Assembly (NCBI GenBank): GCA_044337705.1
Contig: JBIINB010000006.1
Location: forward strand, 11,637-75,636
Direction: 5' to 3'
DNA length: 64,000 nucleotides
Source of the DNA: JBEISR01 sp044337705
GTDB taxonomy: Bacteria; Planctomycetota; Planctomycetia; Pirellulales; Pirellulaceae
The notes beneath the pieces are model-generated. The model was not told where the DNA came from, ran no database searches, and saw only the letters and a list, made by a program, of their open reading frames with translations. The translations under genes were made by a program, and so were the position numbers. This document shows, in pieces, positions 52,556-61,484 of the stretch (position 1 is its first letter; each line of letters opens with the position of its first letter).

Positions 52556-53506
52556 CTATTTTTTCGTCGAGTCACCACGCTGCAGCCACTCGACCCAGAT
52601 CGCGTCCAGAAGCAGCTGCGCCGCATGATAGACGACCATCGGCAGGATACTTACCCCGCAGTCGATTCCCAGCTTCAGCCCCACCATCAATGTCTTCTGG
52701 CTCCCTGCGATCGCTACCGCCACCCGGTTGCCACGCGAAGCGCCTATCCAGCCGCTTGCCCACCAGCCCGCTGCCAGCATCGCCAGATGCATCGCCGAAG
52801 CGACCAGCACCACCATCGCAGTCGACTGCCAGCCAAGTGGTTCCTGGCCGGCTCGCGGCAACCCCATCTGAATTGCCCCCAGCAGGACCATCCAGAGAAT
52901 CCCCACCTGGCAGATCACCCCGACCACCTTCTTTGCCTGATTCATCCGTTGCCGGATCGCTGGCATCGAACCCAGCCACTGCCCCAGCACCATCGGCAAG
53001 AGCACCAGCAGGGCCAGATCGGTGAGCATCGGTAGCGGCTGGACAGCCACCTCCCTCCCCATCAGAAGGCTGATCCACAGCGGTGCGATCCAGAAGCAAT
53101 TCGCGTTGGTGACGATCGTCACCAGAATCGCCAGGCTGTCGTTACCCGACCCGCGGCGCGTCCACAGGGCTGCCGATGCCAGGGTGCATGGCACCACGGC
53201 GGCTACGATCATCCCACCTGCCAGATCAGCCGACCACCCCCAGGTCATCAACCAGGCCAACAGTGGCAGGACGACCACATTGAGCGCGATCGCCAGCAAC
53301 GCCTCACGCCACGCCCGAATCGCATCCAGAAGCTGGGATGCAGGAACCGGTAGCGCCATCAGAAACAGGACGATGGCCACGGGGGCCTGTCGCAAGAGGG
53401 CCAGACGACTGATACCCTCCCATCGCTGGGCCTGCAGGACCCCGATCGTCAGACAGCAGGCCAGAGCGCACAAAAACCAGTGTTCCTTGAGAAACCGCAA
53501 TCCCAT
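52556..53506 (-). CDS. SBF-like (bile acid:sodium symporter family) transporter
   Basis: The 316-residue integral membrane protein has about nine to ten helices. It opens with FLKEHWFLCALACCLTIGVL, matching the SBF-like PF13593 start, and has the conserved VVPCTLASAALWTRRGSGNDSLAILVT core. The family transports organic anions, often with sodium. The ATG at 53506 follows GAAGGA; an extension to 53581 is rejected. The substrate is unknown. Confidence 0.87.
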   Translation of the reverse strand: MGLRFLKEHWFLCALACCLTIGVLQAQRWEGISRLALLRQAPVAIVLFLMALPVPASQLLDAIRAWREALLAIALNVVVLPLLAWLMTWGWSADLAGGMIVAAVVPCTLASAALWTRRGSGNDSLAILVTIVTNANCFWIAPLWISLLMGREVAVQPLPMLTDLALLVLLPMVLGQWLGSMPAIRQRMNQAKKVVGVICQVGILWMVLLGAIQMGLPRAGQEPLGWQSTAMVVLVASAMHLAMLAAGWWASGWIGASRGNRVAVAIAGSQKTLMVGLKLGIDCGVSILPMVVYHAAQLLLDAIWVEWLQRGDSTKK

Positions 53507-53669
53507 CGCATCCTTCCATCCCACTGCCCCGGGGAGTGGCTTGTCCACCAAGGGTGGCCCTCTTTCGCCTGTCGCATCCACGCACTGCAGATTAAACTAA
53601 AGAGGTGGAGGGCACAAAGGTCGGCCAACCCATCGCACGCCTGATTTCGATCTTCCCACCAGGTTTCTC

Positions 53670-54809
53670 ATGCTCCGCTACTGGACCGCCGGTGAATCCC
53701 ACGGCAAAGCCCTGATCGCTCTTATTGATGGCTTCCCTGCAGGTCTTCAGATCGACCCTCAGGCGATCGACCGCGACCTGCGGTTGCGACAAGGTGGCTA
53801 TGGTCGAGGCGGCCGGCAGAAGCTGGAGACCGATTCGGTCGAAATCCTGACCGGCATCTGGCAGTCGGTGACACTTGGATCTCCTCTGACGCTGCAGGTC
53901 ATCAACAGCGACTCGAAGCTGGAACGGCTCAAGGAACTCCCTCGTCCCCGCCCCGGTCATGCCGATCTGACAGGAGCCATCAAGTACCTGGGGTCGATTC
54001 GTGGTGTGCTCGAGCGATCGAGTGCTCGGGAGACAGCCGTTCGCGTCGCCGCTGGTTCGTTGACTCGGCAGCTGCTGTCTGCCTTTCAGATCGAGGTACT
54101 GGGCTATGTGGTATCGCTGGGAGGCATCCCGATTCCTGCCGCCGGGGGTTCGATCGCCCAGCACCGAGCGATGCGCGATGCATCGGCCATCTATTCGCTC
54201 AACCCCGAAATCGACCCCCAAGTCTGCGCGGCGATCGATCGGGCCGCCGACGACGGCGACACCCTGGGGGGTGTGATCGAGGTGCGCGTCGAAGGCCTTC
54301 CTTTTGGACTTGGTACCCATGCGCAGTGGGACCGCAAGCTCGATGGCAAACTGGCGCAGGCCGTCATGGCCGTGCAGGCGATCAAGGGGGTCGAAATCGG
54401 CCTGGGCTTCCAGGCCGCCCATCTCCCCGGCTCCCAGGTTCACGATCCGATTCACTTCGACCCCGCCCAGCGACAAAGCCCCAACCTGGGTTATGTTCGC
54501 CCCACCAACCATGCCGGTGGCCTGGAAGGGGGCATGACCAACGGCCAGCCTCTGGTGGTGCGAGCCGCCAAGAAGCCGATCAGCACCCTTCGAAAACCGC
54601 TGGATTCGATCGAGATGGATTCGAAGGAACCGCATCGAGCCAGTTACGAACGGAGCGACGTGTGCGCGGTCCCTGCCGCCGCCATCATTCTGGAATCGGT
54701 GGTCGCCTTCGAGATCGCAGCCGCCCTGATCGACAAGTTCGGTGGTGACAGCCTCCAGGAAATGCAGGCCCGCTACCATCTGTTCCTGGAAATGGCCGGC
54801 AAGCGGTGA
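53670..54809 (+). CDS. aroC: Chorismate synthase
   Basis: The 379-residue enzyme makes chorismate from EPSP with reduced FMN, the last common step of aromatic amino-acid synthesis. The motifs are TAGESHGKALIALIDGFPAG, RGGRQKLETDSVEILTG, RPGHADLTGAIKY, RSSARETAVRVAAGS, GGLEGGMTNGQPL and RSDVCAVPAAAII. It stands alone, with the MazG-like gene convergent. Confidence 0.97.
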   Translation: MLRYWTAGESHGKALIALIDGFPAGLQIDPQAIDRDLRLRQGGYGRGGRQKLETDSVEILTGIWQSVTLGSPLTLQVINSDSKLERLKELPRPRPGHADLTGAIKYLGSIRGVLERSSARETAVRVAAGSLTRQLLSAFQIEVLGYVVSLGGIPIPAAGGSIAQHRAMRDASAIYSLNPEIDPQVCAAIDRAADDGDTLGGVIEVRVEGLPFGLGTHAQWDRKLDGKLAQAVMAVQAIKGVEIGLGFQAAHLPGSQVHDPIHFDPAQRQSPNLGYVRPTNHAGGLEGGMTNGQPLVVRAAKKPISTLRKPLDSIEMDSKEPHRASYERSDVCAVPAAAIILESVVAFEIAAALIDKFGGDSLQEMQARYHLFLEMAGKR

Positions 54810-54857
54810 GCGAGGCGAGCTGGAAGCGGGGCAACTACCCCCTTTTTCCAGTAACCG

Positions 54858-55190
54858 CTACGGCTTCTCGCTCATCGGACAGGTGCACTCCCATCGCTGG
54901 CACCCCGGACATCCGCTTCCATACTTCTTTTGCAGCGCCAGACTCAGATCGACGCCAGCGACATTGGCGATGGTCGCCAGCCACGCGATCACATCGGCGA
55001 ATTCCTCATGCAGATTCTCGCGATCCCCTGTTCGCAACGCCGTGGCCAATTCACCGACCTCCTCCATCAACCACATGAAGGTGCCGTCGACCCCCCGCTC
55101 GCGGTCCTTTTCAAAATACATCGTCCGGATCTGCTGCTGGAAATCCTTCAGCGATACATCTGCCGATCGGTCGTTCATCCGTTGCTCCAT
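54858..55190 (-). CDS. MazG-like nucleotide pyrophosphohydrolase
   Basis: The 110-residue protein has the metal-binding EEVGEL and EEFADV motifs of the all-alpha NTP pyrophosphohydrolase fold, with FMWLMEEVGELATAL in between. It probably hydrolyses non-canonical NTPs, but single-domain family members vary in substrate. A C-terminal cluster of cysteines (GCPGCQRWECTC) is present and could bind metal. The ATG at 55190 was used; a second Met lies at 55178. Confidence 0.87.
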   Translation of the reverse strand: MEQRMNDRSADVSLKDFQQQIRTMYFEKDRERGVDGTFMWLMEEVGELATALRTGDRENLHEEFADVIAWLATIANVAGVDLSLALQKKYGSGCPGCQRWECTCPMSEKP

Positions 55191-55329
55191 TCGCTGTTTT
55201 TTGGTCTACCAGCCGACCTTACCCGGCCGACCGATGGTTCTCGACAGCCCCAAAAAAATTTAGTACCTATTCAAAAACAGGCCATTGCTAGCGCTGCAGG
55301 TTGTGGTGGATCGGGTCCCGGATAGGCTT

Positions 55330-56214
55330 TTATCTCGATCCAGGCATCCAGATCTTCCGCTCCTGTGGAACCGCTCCCAGCCCGTCGACTCCACCCCCCT
55401 GCCCTGCTTGCGACCTCCGGGCTTTGATCCTCAGGTAGGGAGCGATGAACTGGCAGCGATGAGCGAACGAGCCGATTGGCTGGTCGGGCTTGCCGTGCTG
55501 GGGTTCCCGAACATCTTCGATCACCATCCCTGCGCGGCAGATGCCACCGAGAATGGACTCCAGGCTGTGCGCGAACTCCATCGTCCCTGGCTCCCTCAAC
55601 CGGCTTGGTCCGACGGGGCTATCCACCGCCAGGCCACTGCCGGCTGGATGATCGATCCGGTACTTCCCCCCCAACGGCTCCAGAGACGCCTGCAGGTTCA
55701 TCGGCTGCTTGTGCTGGGAGATGTAGAGCCCACCGGGGCGCAGCACACGGGCCACCTCGCGAAAGACCGGCATTGGCTGCTTCACATAGCAGGTACTGAC
55801 CGGATGGATCACCAGGTCGAACGCTGCATCTTCCAGCATCGGCATCGAAACCATCGATGCTTGGATCAGTCGGACCGAGAGCTTTCGTTCGGCAGCTACC
55901 TGCCGATCCAGTTCCAGCATCCCAGGGCTCAGATCGACCACCGTCACCTGGGCCCCTGCAGAGGCATACAAGGCGCTGTGCCTGCCTCCCCCGGCTGCCA
56001 GGGCCAAAACCCGCCATCCCCGAATATCGCCTCCCAACCAACCCACCTCATCGACCACTTCCAGGGGACGGCGTAATTCGTCGTCTTTGGCTGGCTGGGC
56101 CAGAGGGTGAGCCAGGTTGGCCATTCGGTCCCATGCCGCCGCATTGACTTTCTCTTCGTCGGAAGGCGCCCACCGATCCCCTAGGGAACTGCCTCCTCCC
56201 TTCCCGCTGTTCAT
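55330..56214 (-). CDS. Class I SAM-dependent methyltransferase
   Basis: The 294-residue enzyme has a SAM-binding domain with VLALAAGGGRHSALYA (motif I), VVDLSPGML (motif II), FDLVIHPVST (motif IV) and a later RPGGLYISQH (motif VI). The substrate is unknown. It overlaps the preceding gene by four bases as ATGA, so it belongs to a leftward operon with the hypothetical gene and cutA. Confidence 0.87.
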   Translation of the reverse strand: MNSGKGGGSSLGDRWAPSDEEKVNAAAWDRMANLAHPLAQPAKDDELRRPLEVVDEVGWLGGDIRGWRVLALAAGGGRHSALYASAGAQVTVVDLSPGMLELDRQVAAERKLSVRLIQASMVSMPMLEDAAFDLVIHPVSTCYVKQPMPVFREVARVLRPGGLYISQHKQPMNLQASLEPLGGKYRIDHPAGSGLAVDSPVGPSRLREPGTMEFAHSLESILGGICRAGMVIEDVREPQHGKPDQPIGSFAHRCQFIAPYLRIKARRSQAGQGGGVDGLGAVPQERKIWMPGSR

Positions 56215-56708
56215 CGACTCCCTCCCTGCTCCCCCGCAATCCGCTCCTGCAATCGCCGCTCGACCTCCCTCAGATCGCTCCAGTATCCCTCGCGCACCCA
56301 GTGGACGACCGGTCGCCTAGGTTCCCGTGCCGCTGCGACCAACCATTGGCTGAGCCGTCGCCAGGCGGCCACACTCGGCCAACCTTTCAGCTCCAGGTAG
56401 ACCACTCGCCCATGGCGATCATAGAGCTGTCCGTCCAATTGCCATCGGCAGGTCGCATCACCCCCTGTCCAAACCCAAGACCCATCCGGCTCGAAAAACA
56501 TCCCGGCTTCATCCCGCACCATCTGCTCGAACTCCTCGAACGCCATGTCCCAACCGGCCGAGTTGCCGAATGCCGGGGCGGAGGCGTCCAGAGAAGCGTC
56601 GGCACGACTGGCCCGGCTGCTCCTCGAAAGCTCATCTTCTGGCGTATCGCTTACGTAAATGCGAAGGAAAAGCTCCGGCGTGCCCGCTAGGTCGATGGGA
56701 TCGATCAT
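56211..56708 (-). CDS. Conserved-looking hypothetical protein
   Basis: The 165-residue soluble protein has no recognised domain. It has a central W-rich segment (WVWTGGDATCRWQLDGQL, then YLELKGWPSVAAWRRL) and a C-terminal helical end. ATGA overlaps with both neighbours, cutA upstream and the methyltransferase downstream, support it as real and co-expressed. No function can be proposed. Confidence 0.75.
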   Translation of the reverse strand: MIDPIDLAGTPELFLRIYVSDTPEDELSRSSRASRADASLDASAPAFGNSAGWDMAFEEFEQMVRDEAGMFFEPDGSWVWTGGDATCRWQLDGQLYDRHGRVVYLELKGWPSVAAWRRLSQWLVAAAREPRRPVVHWVREGYWSDLREVERRLQERIAGEQGGSR

Positions 56709-57082
56709 TCGAATTTCTCCCGATCGACCGATTCGCAGACCCAGCGATGGTAGGCGGTGCTGCTAGCCACTTCGATCGAAAGCAGCTCGGGCACCTCATA
56801 GGGATGCAGCAGCTCCAGACATCGCAAGACAGCCTGATGGCAAGCGGGCAAGGTCTTGATCTGCAACCGGAACTCCTTGGTCGACTCAAGCTGGCCTTCC
56901 CAGCGATACCAGCTTTCGATCGGACCTTCGATCTGAACGCAGGCAGCCCACTGTTTCTCGATCAGCTGGCGCGCAATCCGCTGGGCATCCTCCATCTGGG
57001 AGACAGTAGTGCAGATCATCACAAGAGGCTCGCTCCCCGATGTCCTGGGCATCGACTCATCCGAACCGTTCGATCGTTCCAT
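56705..57082 (-). CDS. cutA: Divalent-cation tolerance protein CutA
   Basis: The 125-residue trimer-forming protein has VMICTTVSQMEDAQRIARQL, AACVQIEGPIESWYRWEG, EFRLQIKT and HPYEVPELLSIEV, the CutA1 pattern. An N-terminal tail of about 20 residues precedes the core. Family members bind divalent metal. The gene is the first of a three-gene leftward operon. Confidence 0.94.
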   Translation of the reverse strand: MERSNGSDESMPRTSGSEPLVMICTTVSQMEDAQRIARQLIEKQWAACVQIEGPIESWYRWEGQLESTKEFRLQIKTLPACHQAVLRCLELLHPYEVPELLSIEVASSTAYHRWVCESVDREKFE

Positions 57083-57110
57083 CGAACCCCTCCTGCCGCC
57101 AGAGATCGCT

Positions 57111-58418
57111 TCAATCTTTGAGAAATGCCTGCCTCAATTCTTCGATCGCCTCGTCGGGCATCGGCTGAATCGGGCCGAGTGCCGATGCCTGGAGGATGGC
57201 CTCCGCCGTCGTCTCCAACACCTCCAGCCGATCGAAAGTCTCCAGCACTTCACTGCCCACCACCAGGACGCCGTCGTTGTCCATCAGCACCACAGGATGA
57301 TCCCTGTCGATCTCCTGGGCGATCGATTCCGGCCGGTCGAAAGCCCGGCCAAAAGGGGCTCGCAGCACATCGCGAAGAAAGAGATAACTTTCGGGGATGG
57401 TGCGTGAGCGAAGCGGGGCATCGACGACGCTGAAGGCAGATGCATGGACCGGATAGGCGTTGGCGATCGCCCCCACCCAGGGGTGCATCCGGTAGATGGC
57501 TCGATGCAGCGCCGCAGCGCGACTGGGCCGCCCGGACGTGTGCGCCACTCCCTGGCGGACCCGCACCAACTGCTCGGCCGTCAAACCGCTGCGATGGGCA
57601 CGGTAGGGAGTGATCAGGAAGTCATCGCTACCCAGCCGCGCCGAAAACGTCCCTTCGGTGCTGATGATCAAACGCTGCTGATAGCCGCGTCGAACGAAAT
57701 GAGCCAGCTCGCGGCGCAGCTCCTTCTCCCTGGTCGATACCTCCAGAAGCGTCGGGGAGGTAGGCATTCTCGCTGCGTTTTGAGCGGTTGCCAGTTGGTG
57801 GTCCGAGAGCTGCCGTGGCTCACCCAGCCCGCGCGCCGCCAGTTCCGTCAGCGCCGTGAATTCCAGCGTTTCGAATCGCTGAAAAGCGTGCCGCAGGCTC
57901 TCCCCTCCAACCACCACCCCATGGTTCTCCAGGATCACGCAGCGAGCCCCGGCGGCAAACGATTCGGCGATCCGTTCCCCCAGTCTCTCGCTTCCGGGAA
58001 GGGCATAGGGGGCCATGGCAACATCCTGGCAGACCTCATGCGACTGTCGAAACATCCGGACTCGTGGAAGCTGCCGGGCAATGCTGAAGGCGACCAGCGC
58101 CACCGGATGGGCGTGGACGATTCCCCTCACCTCGGGTGCAGCGCGATAGATGGCTTGGTGAAAGGGCAACTCGCTGGAGGGTCGGTGACGCCCCTCCACC
58201 GCACCGTCCGGCCGGACGCAAACGATATCTTCGCGCGTCATCTGTCCCTTGTCGACGCGACTGGGCGTGATCCAGATGTCTCCCTCCGGAGTGAGAATCG
58301 AGAGATTGCCCCCGGAGGTAGTCGTCATGCGATGGCGATAGATCGCATCGATGGTGGTCGCGATTTCATCGCGAGGTGGAACGAGCGGATCGTCGAACGG
58401 TTGCGTGGTCGGATCCAT
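57111..58418 (-). CDS. Protein with two tandem class II aldolase/adducin domains
   Basis: The 435-residue protein consists of two aldolase domains. The first (about 14-200) keeps the zinc and catalytic set: E83 in SSELPFHQ, H102 and H104 in IVHAHPVA, H166 in ENHGVVVG. The second (about 225-420) is recognisably related, but the HxH is NAY (320-322) and NHG is NDG, so it lacks the metal site. The first half could act as an aldolase or epimerase on a sugar phosphate. The second may be regulatory or structural. It overlaps the isomerase gene by 53 bp, an unusually long overlap. Confidence 0.9.
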   Translation of the reverse strand: MDPTTQPFDDPLVPPRDEIATTIDAIYRHRMTTTSGGNLSILTPEGDIWITPSRVDKGQMTREDIVCVRPDGAVEGRHRPSSELPFHQAIYRAAPEVRGIVHAHPVALVAFSIARQLPRVRMFRQSHEVCQDVAMAPYALPGSERLGERIAESFAAGARCVILENHGVVVGGESLRHAFQRFETLEFTALTELAARGLGEPRQLSDHQLATAQNAARMPTSPTLLEVSTREKELRRELAHFVRRGYQQRLIISTEGTFSARLGSDDFLITPYRAHRSGLTAEQLVRVRQGVAHTSGRPSRAAALHRAIYRMHPWVGAIANAYPVHASAFSVVDAPLRSRTIPESYLFLRDVLRAPFGRAFDRPESIAQEIDRDHPVVLMDNDGVLVVGSEVLETFDRLEVLETTAEAILQASALGPIQPMPDEAIEELRQAFLKD

Positions 58419-59418
58419 GGTCCGCTAGCTCCTGATAGGTTTTCAGCCGATAGGGAATCTGGACGTAATCGAGCACCCGGCAGAGGCCCCTCAGGGCAAT
58501 CCCCAGGCCATCGGGACCGCTGTAGCCGCCAAACTGTCCGCCCCCCTTAACATGAGGCTCCAGATCCAGAAAGACCCCATCGGCTCCTCGACGTCGCATC
58601 CTTCGCTCGATCTTCGGCAATTCCTCCTTCAAGTCGCGGAGGATCGCTTCATGGCCGCTGTCTCCCTGGTCCGCCGGTACGAAATGCTTGAGCGATTCTT
58701 CGTCGACGTGCCCCTTACGACCGGTGGGATTCGGATTTCGATAGTCCTTGATATGCAGCCAGCCAAGACCAGGCTTCATCGCAAGGTATTCTTCGTAGAC
58801 CTGCTGCGTGGTCATCCCCTGACAAACCAGATTCGCGCCATCGAAGATCAGCACCAGTGCCGCACTGCCAATCGCTCGGTGCATCTGGCCCAGCAATCGG
58901 CCCGTCTGTCCCACCAGATTCGCCTCCACCTCCAGGCCAAACGTCAATCCCTCAGCATCGCACACCTCAGCGATCTTCCCCACCTGGTCGATCGCCTGCG
59001 ATAGATGCGGCCCAGGATCAGTCCCCTTGGGATGGTAGAAGGAGAAACCTCGGATCAGCTTCGCATCGAGCGCGTGGGCTTGGGCACACGCCTGTTTGAC
59101 ATCCTTCTGCAGATACTGTTTGAAGGGAACGTAGCGGTTGGAGGTCCCGTCATCGACATCCATCAGCTTCACCTTACCAATCGGAGAACCGATCGAGGAG
59201 ATCGATAGACCATGGTCGCTGGCCATCTTGCGGACCAGCGCCAGTTCGGGCTTGTCCAGCAGCATGACGTTCTTGACCCCCTGGCCCACGTCGATGAAGC
59301 GCAGGGTCATGTAACGAAGCCCCAGAGCGGCCATGGTGCACATTTGAGCGGTGGCGTTCTTATCGGAAGCCGCCTCATCCGCAAAACCGCTCAGCAACAC
59401 CTCTACCGAATCACTCAT
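58366..59418 (-). CDS. Sugar phosphate isomerase/epimerase (xylose isomerase-like TIM barrel)
   Basis: The 350-residue TIM barrel of the AP-endonuclease family 2 fold has metal-ligand strands LTFGLEVEAN, LIFDGANL, LHIKDY and FLDLEPH. The ATG at 59418 follows AGGGAG with good spacing; an extension to 59469 is possible. The 3' end lies 53 bp inside the start of the aldolase gene, which suggests coupled expression. Together the pair may process one sugar or polyol, but the substrate is not known. Confidence 0.88.
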   Translation of the reverse strand: MSDSVEVLLSGFADEAASDKNATAQMCTMAALGLRYMTLRFIDVGQGVKNVMLLDKPELALVRKMASDHGLSISSIGSPIGKVKLMDVDDGTSNRYVPFKQYLQKDVKQACAQAHALDAKLIRGFSFYHPKGTDPGPHLSQAIDQVGKIAEVCDAEGLTFGLEVEANLVGQTGRLLGQMHRAIGSAALVLIFDGANLVCQGMTTQQVYEEYLAMKPGLGWLHIKDYRNPNPTGRKGHVDEESLKHFVPADQGDSGHEAILRDLKEELPKIERRMRRRGADGVFLDLEPHVKGGGQFGGYSGPDGLGIALRGLCRVLDYVQIPYRLKTYQELADHGSDHATVRRSARSTSR

Positions 59419-59497
59419 CTGCATCTCCCTCTGGCCTTCGTTGAAATACCCGCGATCCCACCGCGTCAAAAGGCTTGTGCGATCGGGACCAGCTCCA

Positions 59498-59857
59498 TCA
59501 ACTCTCCACAGGATGCTGGACGCGAATCACCGAAGTGATCCCGCCACGCGCATTCCACCGACTTTCGATCATCACCCGACGTGGCTGCACCATGTCGATG
59601 AAGTCGTCGAGAATCCGATTGGTCACGTTTTCATAGAAGATCCCCTCCTGCCGAAAACGCTGCAGATAGAGCTTCAGGCTCTTCAGCTCCACAATCAACC
59701 GATCGGGGACATACCGGAAAACCAGCGTCCCGAAATCTGGCTGACCCGTTTTGGGACAGACCGAGGTGAATTCGGGACAGACGATTTCGATTTCGTAGGG
59801 TCGATCCGGGTAGGAATTCTCGAAACACTCCAGGACTTCACGAAAAGGCGTTCCCAC
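59498..59857 (-). CDS. queF: NADPH-dependent 7-cyano-7-deazaguanine reductase
   Basis: The 119-residue short (unimodular) QueF of the tunnel-fold family reduces preQ0 to preQ1 for queuosine in tRNA. The catalytic cysteine and aspartate are in SVCPKTGQPDFG, and ELKSLKLYLQRFRQEGIFYENV is the conserved helix. The GTG at 59857 follows AAGGAG. It diverges from queE across a 140-bp gap, so the two probably share a control region. Confidence 0.95.
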   Translation of the reverse strand: MGTPFREVLECFENSYPDRPYEIEIVCPEFTSVCPKTGQPDFGTLVFRYVPDRLIVELKSLKLYLQRFRQEGIFYENVTNRILDDFIDMVQPRRVMIESRWNARGGITSVIRVQHPVES

Positions 59858-59997
59858 GGGGATGGCTCCTTGATCGAAGGGGAGGGTCGGTCGTACGATC
59901 GAAGAACCGACACCAAAATGGATATTGTCACCATTCTACGAGCCGCGAACAGCCACCCCACTCCGACACCCCACTCTGCAAAGCATCGCCCCAGCTT

Positions 59998-60687
59998 ATG
60001 GAGATCTGCGAGTTCTACCACAGCCGACAGGGAGAAGGACTCCTGACCGGTACGCCATCGATCTTCCTTCGAACCAGTGGCTGCAATCTGCGATGCGGTT
60101 TCTGTGACACCCCCTTTGCTTCCTGGGAACCGGAAGGACAGAGGGTGGCGATCGCCGATTTATCGGAACGGATCCTTTCGGACCCCACGTCCCACGTCGT
60201 GATCACCGGCGGTGAACCGATGGTCTGGAAATCGCTCCAGATACTAACCGAAACGCTGGTTCAAGGGGGGAAGCATGTGACGATCGAAACCGCGGGGACC
60301 ATCGATCGCCCGGTCGCATGCAACCTCATTTCGATCAGCCCCAAGCTGAGCAACAGCGATCCAGATCCTCTGCGAGCCGGTCGGTGGCTGGCCAGACATC
60401 GTAAGCGACGTCAGAATGCACTGCAGGTTGTTCCCCGACTGATTTCACGCTACCCGTACCAGTTGAAATTTGTCGTCGCCACCCAGGAGGATCTCGACGA
60501 GGCAACACGGTTCCTTCGACTTCTGGGCCCCTGGGACGCCGATCGAATTCTCTGGATGCCCGAGGGTATCGACCAGAGGGTTCTTGATGAGCGATCCGGT
60601 TGGCTGGAGCCATGGTGCCGCAAACATGGCTTTCGCTTCTGCCCTCGAAAGCATATCGAGTGGTATGGCAACCGCCGGGGCACATAA
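59998..60687 (+). CDS. queE: 7-carboxy-7-deazaguanine synthase
   Basis: The 229-residue radical-SAM enzyme contracts a pterin ring to give 7-carboxy-7-deazaguanine in queuosine synthesis. The iron-sulfur motif is CNLRCGFCDTPFASWEP (CX3CX2C). FYHSRQGEGLLTG and HVVITGGEP are the other family marks. The ATG at 59998 gives the expected start. It diverges from queF. Confidence 0.93.
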   Translation: MEICEFYHSRQGEGLLTGTPSIFLRTSGCNLRCGFCDTPFASWEPEGQRVAIADLSERILSDPTSHVVITGGEPMVWKSLQILTETLVQGGKHVTIETAGTIDRPVACNLISISPKLSNSDPDPLRAGRWLARHRKRRQNALQVVPRLISRYPYQLKFVVATQEDLDEATRFLRLLGPWDADRILWMPEGIDQRVLDERSGWLEPWCRKHGFRFCPRKHIEWYGNRRGT

Positions 60688-60866
60688 CCGACCCCGGCTT
60701 TCAGGAGCCACCAACGGACCTAGCCTATGTTGAGCTGATCGTCCAAGACGAAAGCAACTCAAGGGCAACAGGCCGCAGCGCGATGCGCTTGCCGAAGCGA
60801 GTATCGCAGTGCGACTGGCGGAGGCGATGGACTGGAATGATCAAATCGAGGCACCTCGACTCCCGA

Positions 60867-61199
60867 TCATCCAATCTCTTCTTTGATCCGCTTGAGAAAG
60901 TGCTCGCTACCCCCTTTGGAAAGCTCTTTCACCTGCTTCTCGGCTTCCTTCTTGTTCTCGTACTCAAAGATCGCGACGCGCTTGAGGTTCTGATTGAAGA
61001 CACCCCAAAACAACTTGGCACGAGGAGGATTGGCCGCCTTCGATCGGCTCTTTCTGGGTGTGGCCGCCTTGGCCTTTTTCTTCGGTGCCTTTTCGGACTC
61101 GTCCCCACCCTCCGCATCACCTTCCTGCGCGATCTCGTCGGTCACTTCGACATCCTCTGTCTTCTTCTTGGAAGTGCCTTTGCCTTTGGCTGGAGCCAC
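60867..61199 (-). CDS. Small lysine-rich protein, unknown function
   Basis: The 110-residue protein has a charged low-complexity N-terminal half with repeated Lys and Glu (SEKAPKKKAKAATPRKSRSK). A compact C-terminal half follows: FWGVFNQNLKRVAIFEYENKKEAEKQV. The basic, Ala/Lys/Pro-rich part resembles histone-H1-like tails. DNA or RNA binding is a guess. The GTG at 61199 has GGAGG seven bases upstream. Confidence 0.7.
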   Translation of the reverse strand: MAPAKGKGTSKKKTEDVEVTDEIAQEGDAEGGDESEKAPKKKAKAATPRKSRSKAANPPRAKLFWGVFNQNLKRVAIFEYENKKEAEKQVKELSKGGSEHFLKRIKEEIG

Positions 61200-61484
61200 G
61201 ATCGATCCTCCGCTGAGATGCCTTGAATGACCCGATCAGTCAGACGAGAGAAAGCGAGAGCTGGTGATGTCCGCCGGATGGAGCATCAAAGCCCCCGTAA
61301 AGTGTCGGGGACGGCTGCGTCGGCGACGAATTCGGGTCGGGAAATCCCGGTTCGCCATTTCCACTCGAACAACCCTCATTCTAATGCAAATCGTATCTTT
61401 TTCCCACACCCGGAGCGTTAATCACCGCAGATACCCCACTGAATAGTGGATTTTCTGCCAAAGTTTCGGCTGGAATTTGGGGAA

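Noticed and set aside
57444..58550. Open frame of 368 codons opposite the aldolase gene
   Set aside because: It is antisense to a gene with intact aldolase motifs and has no domain itself.
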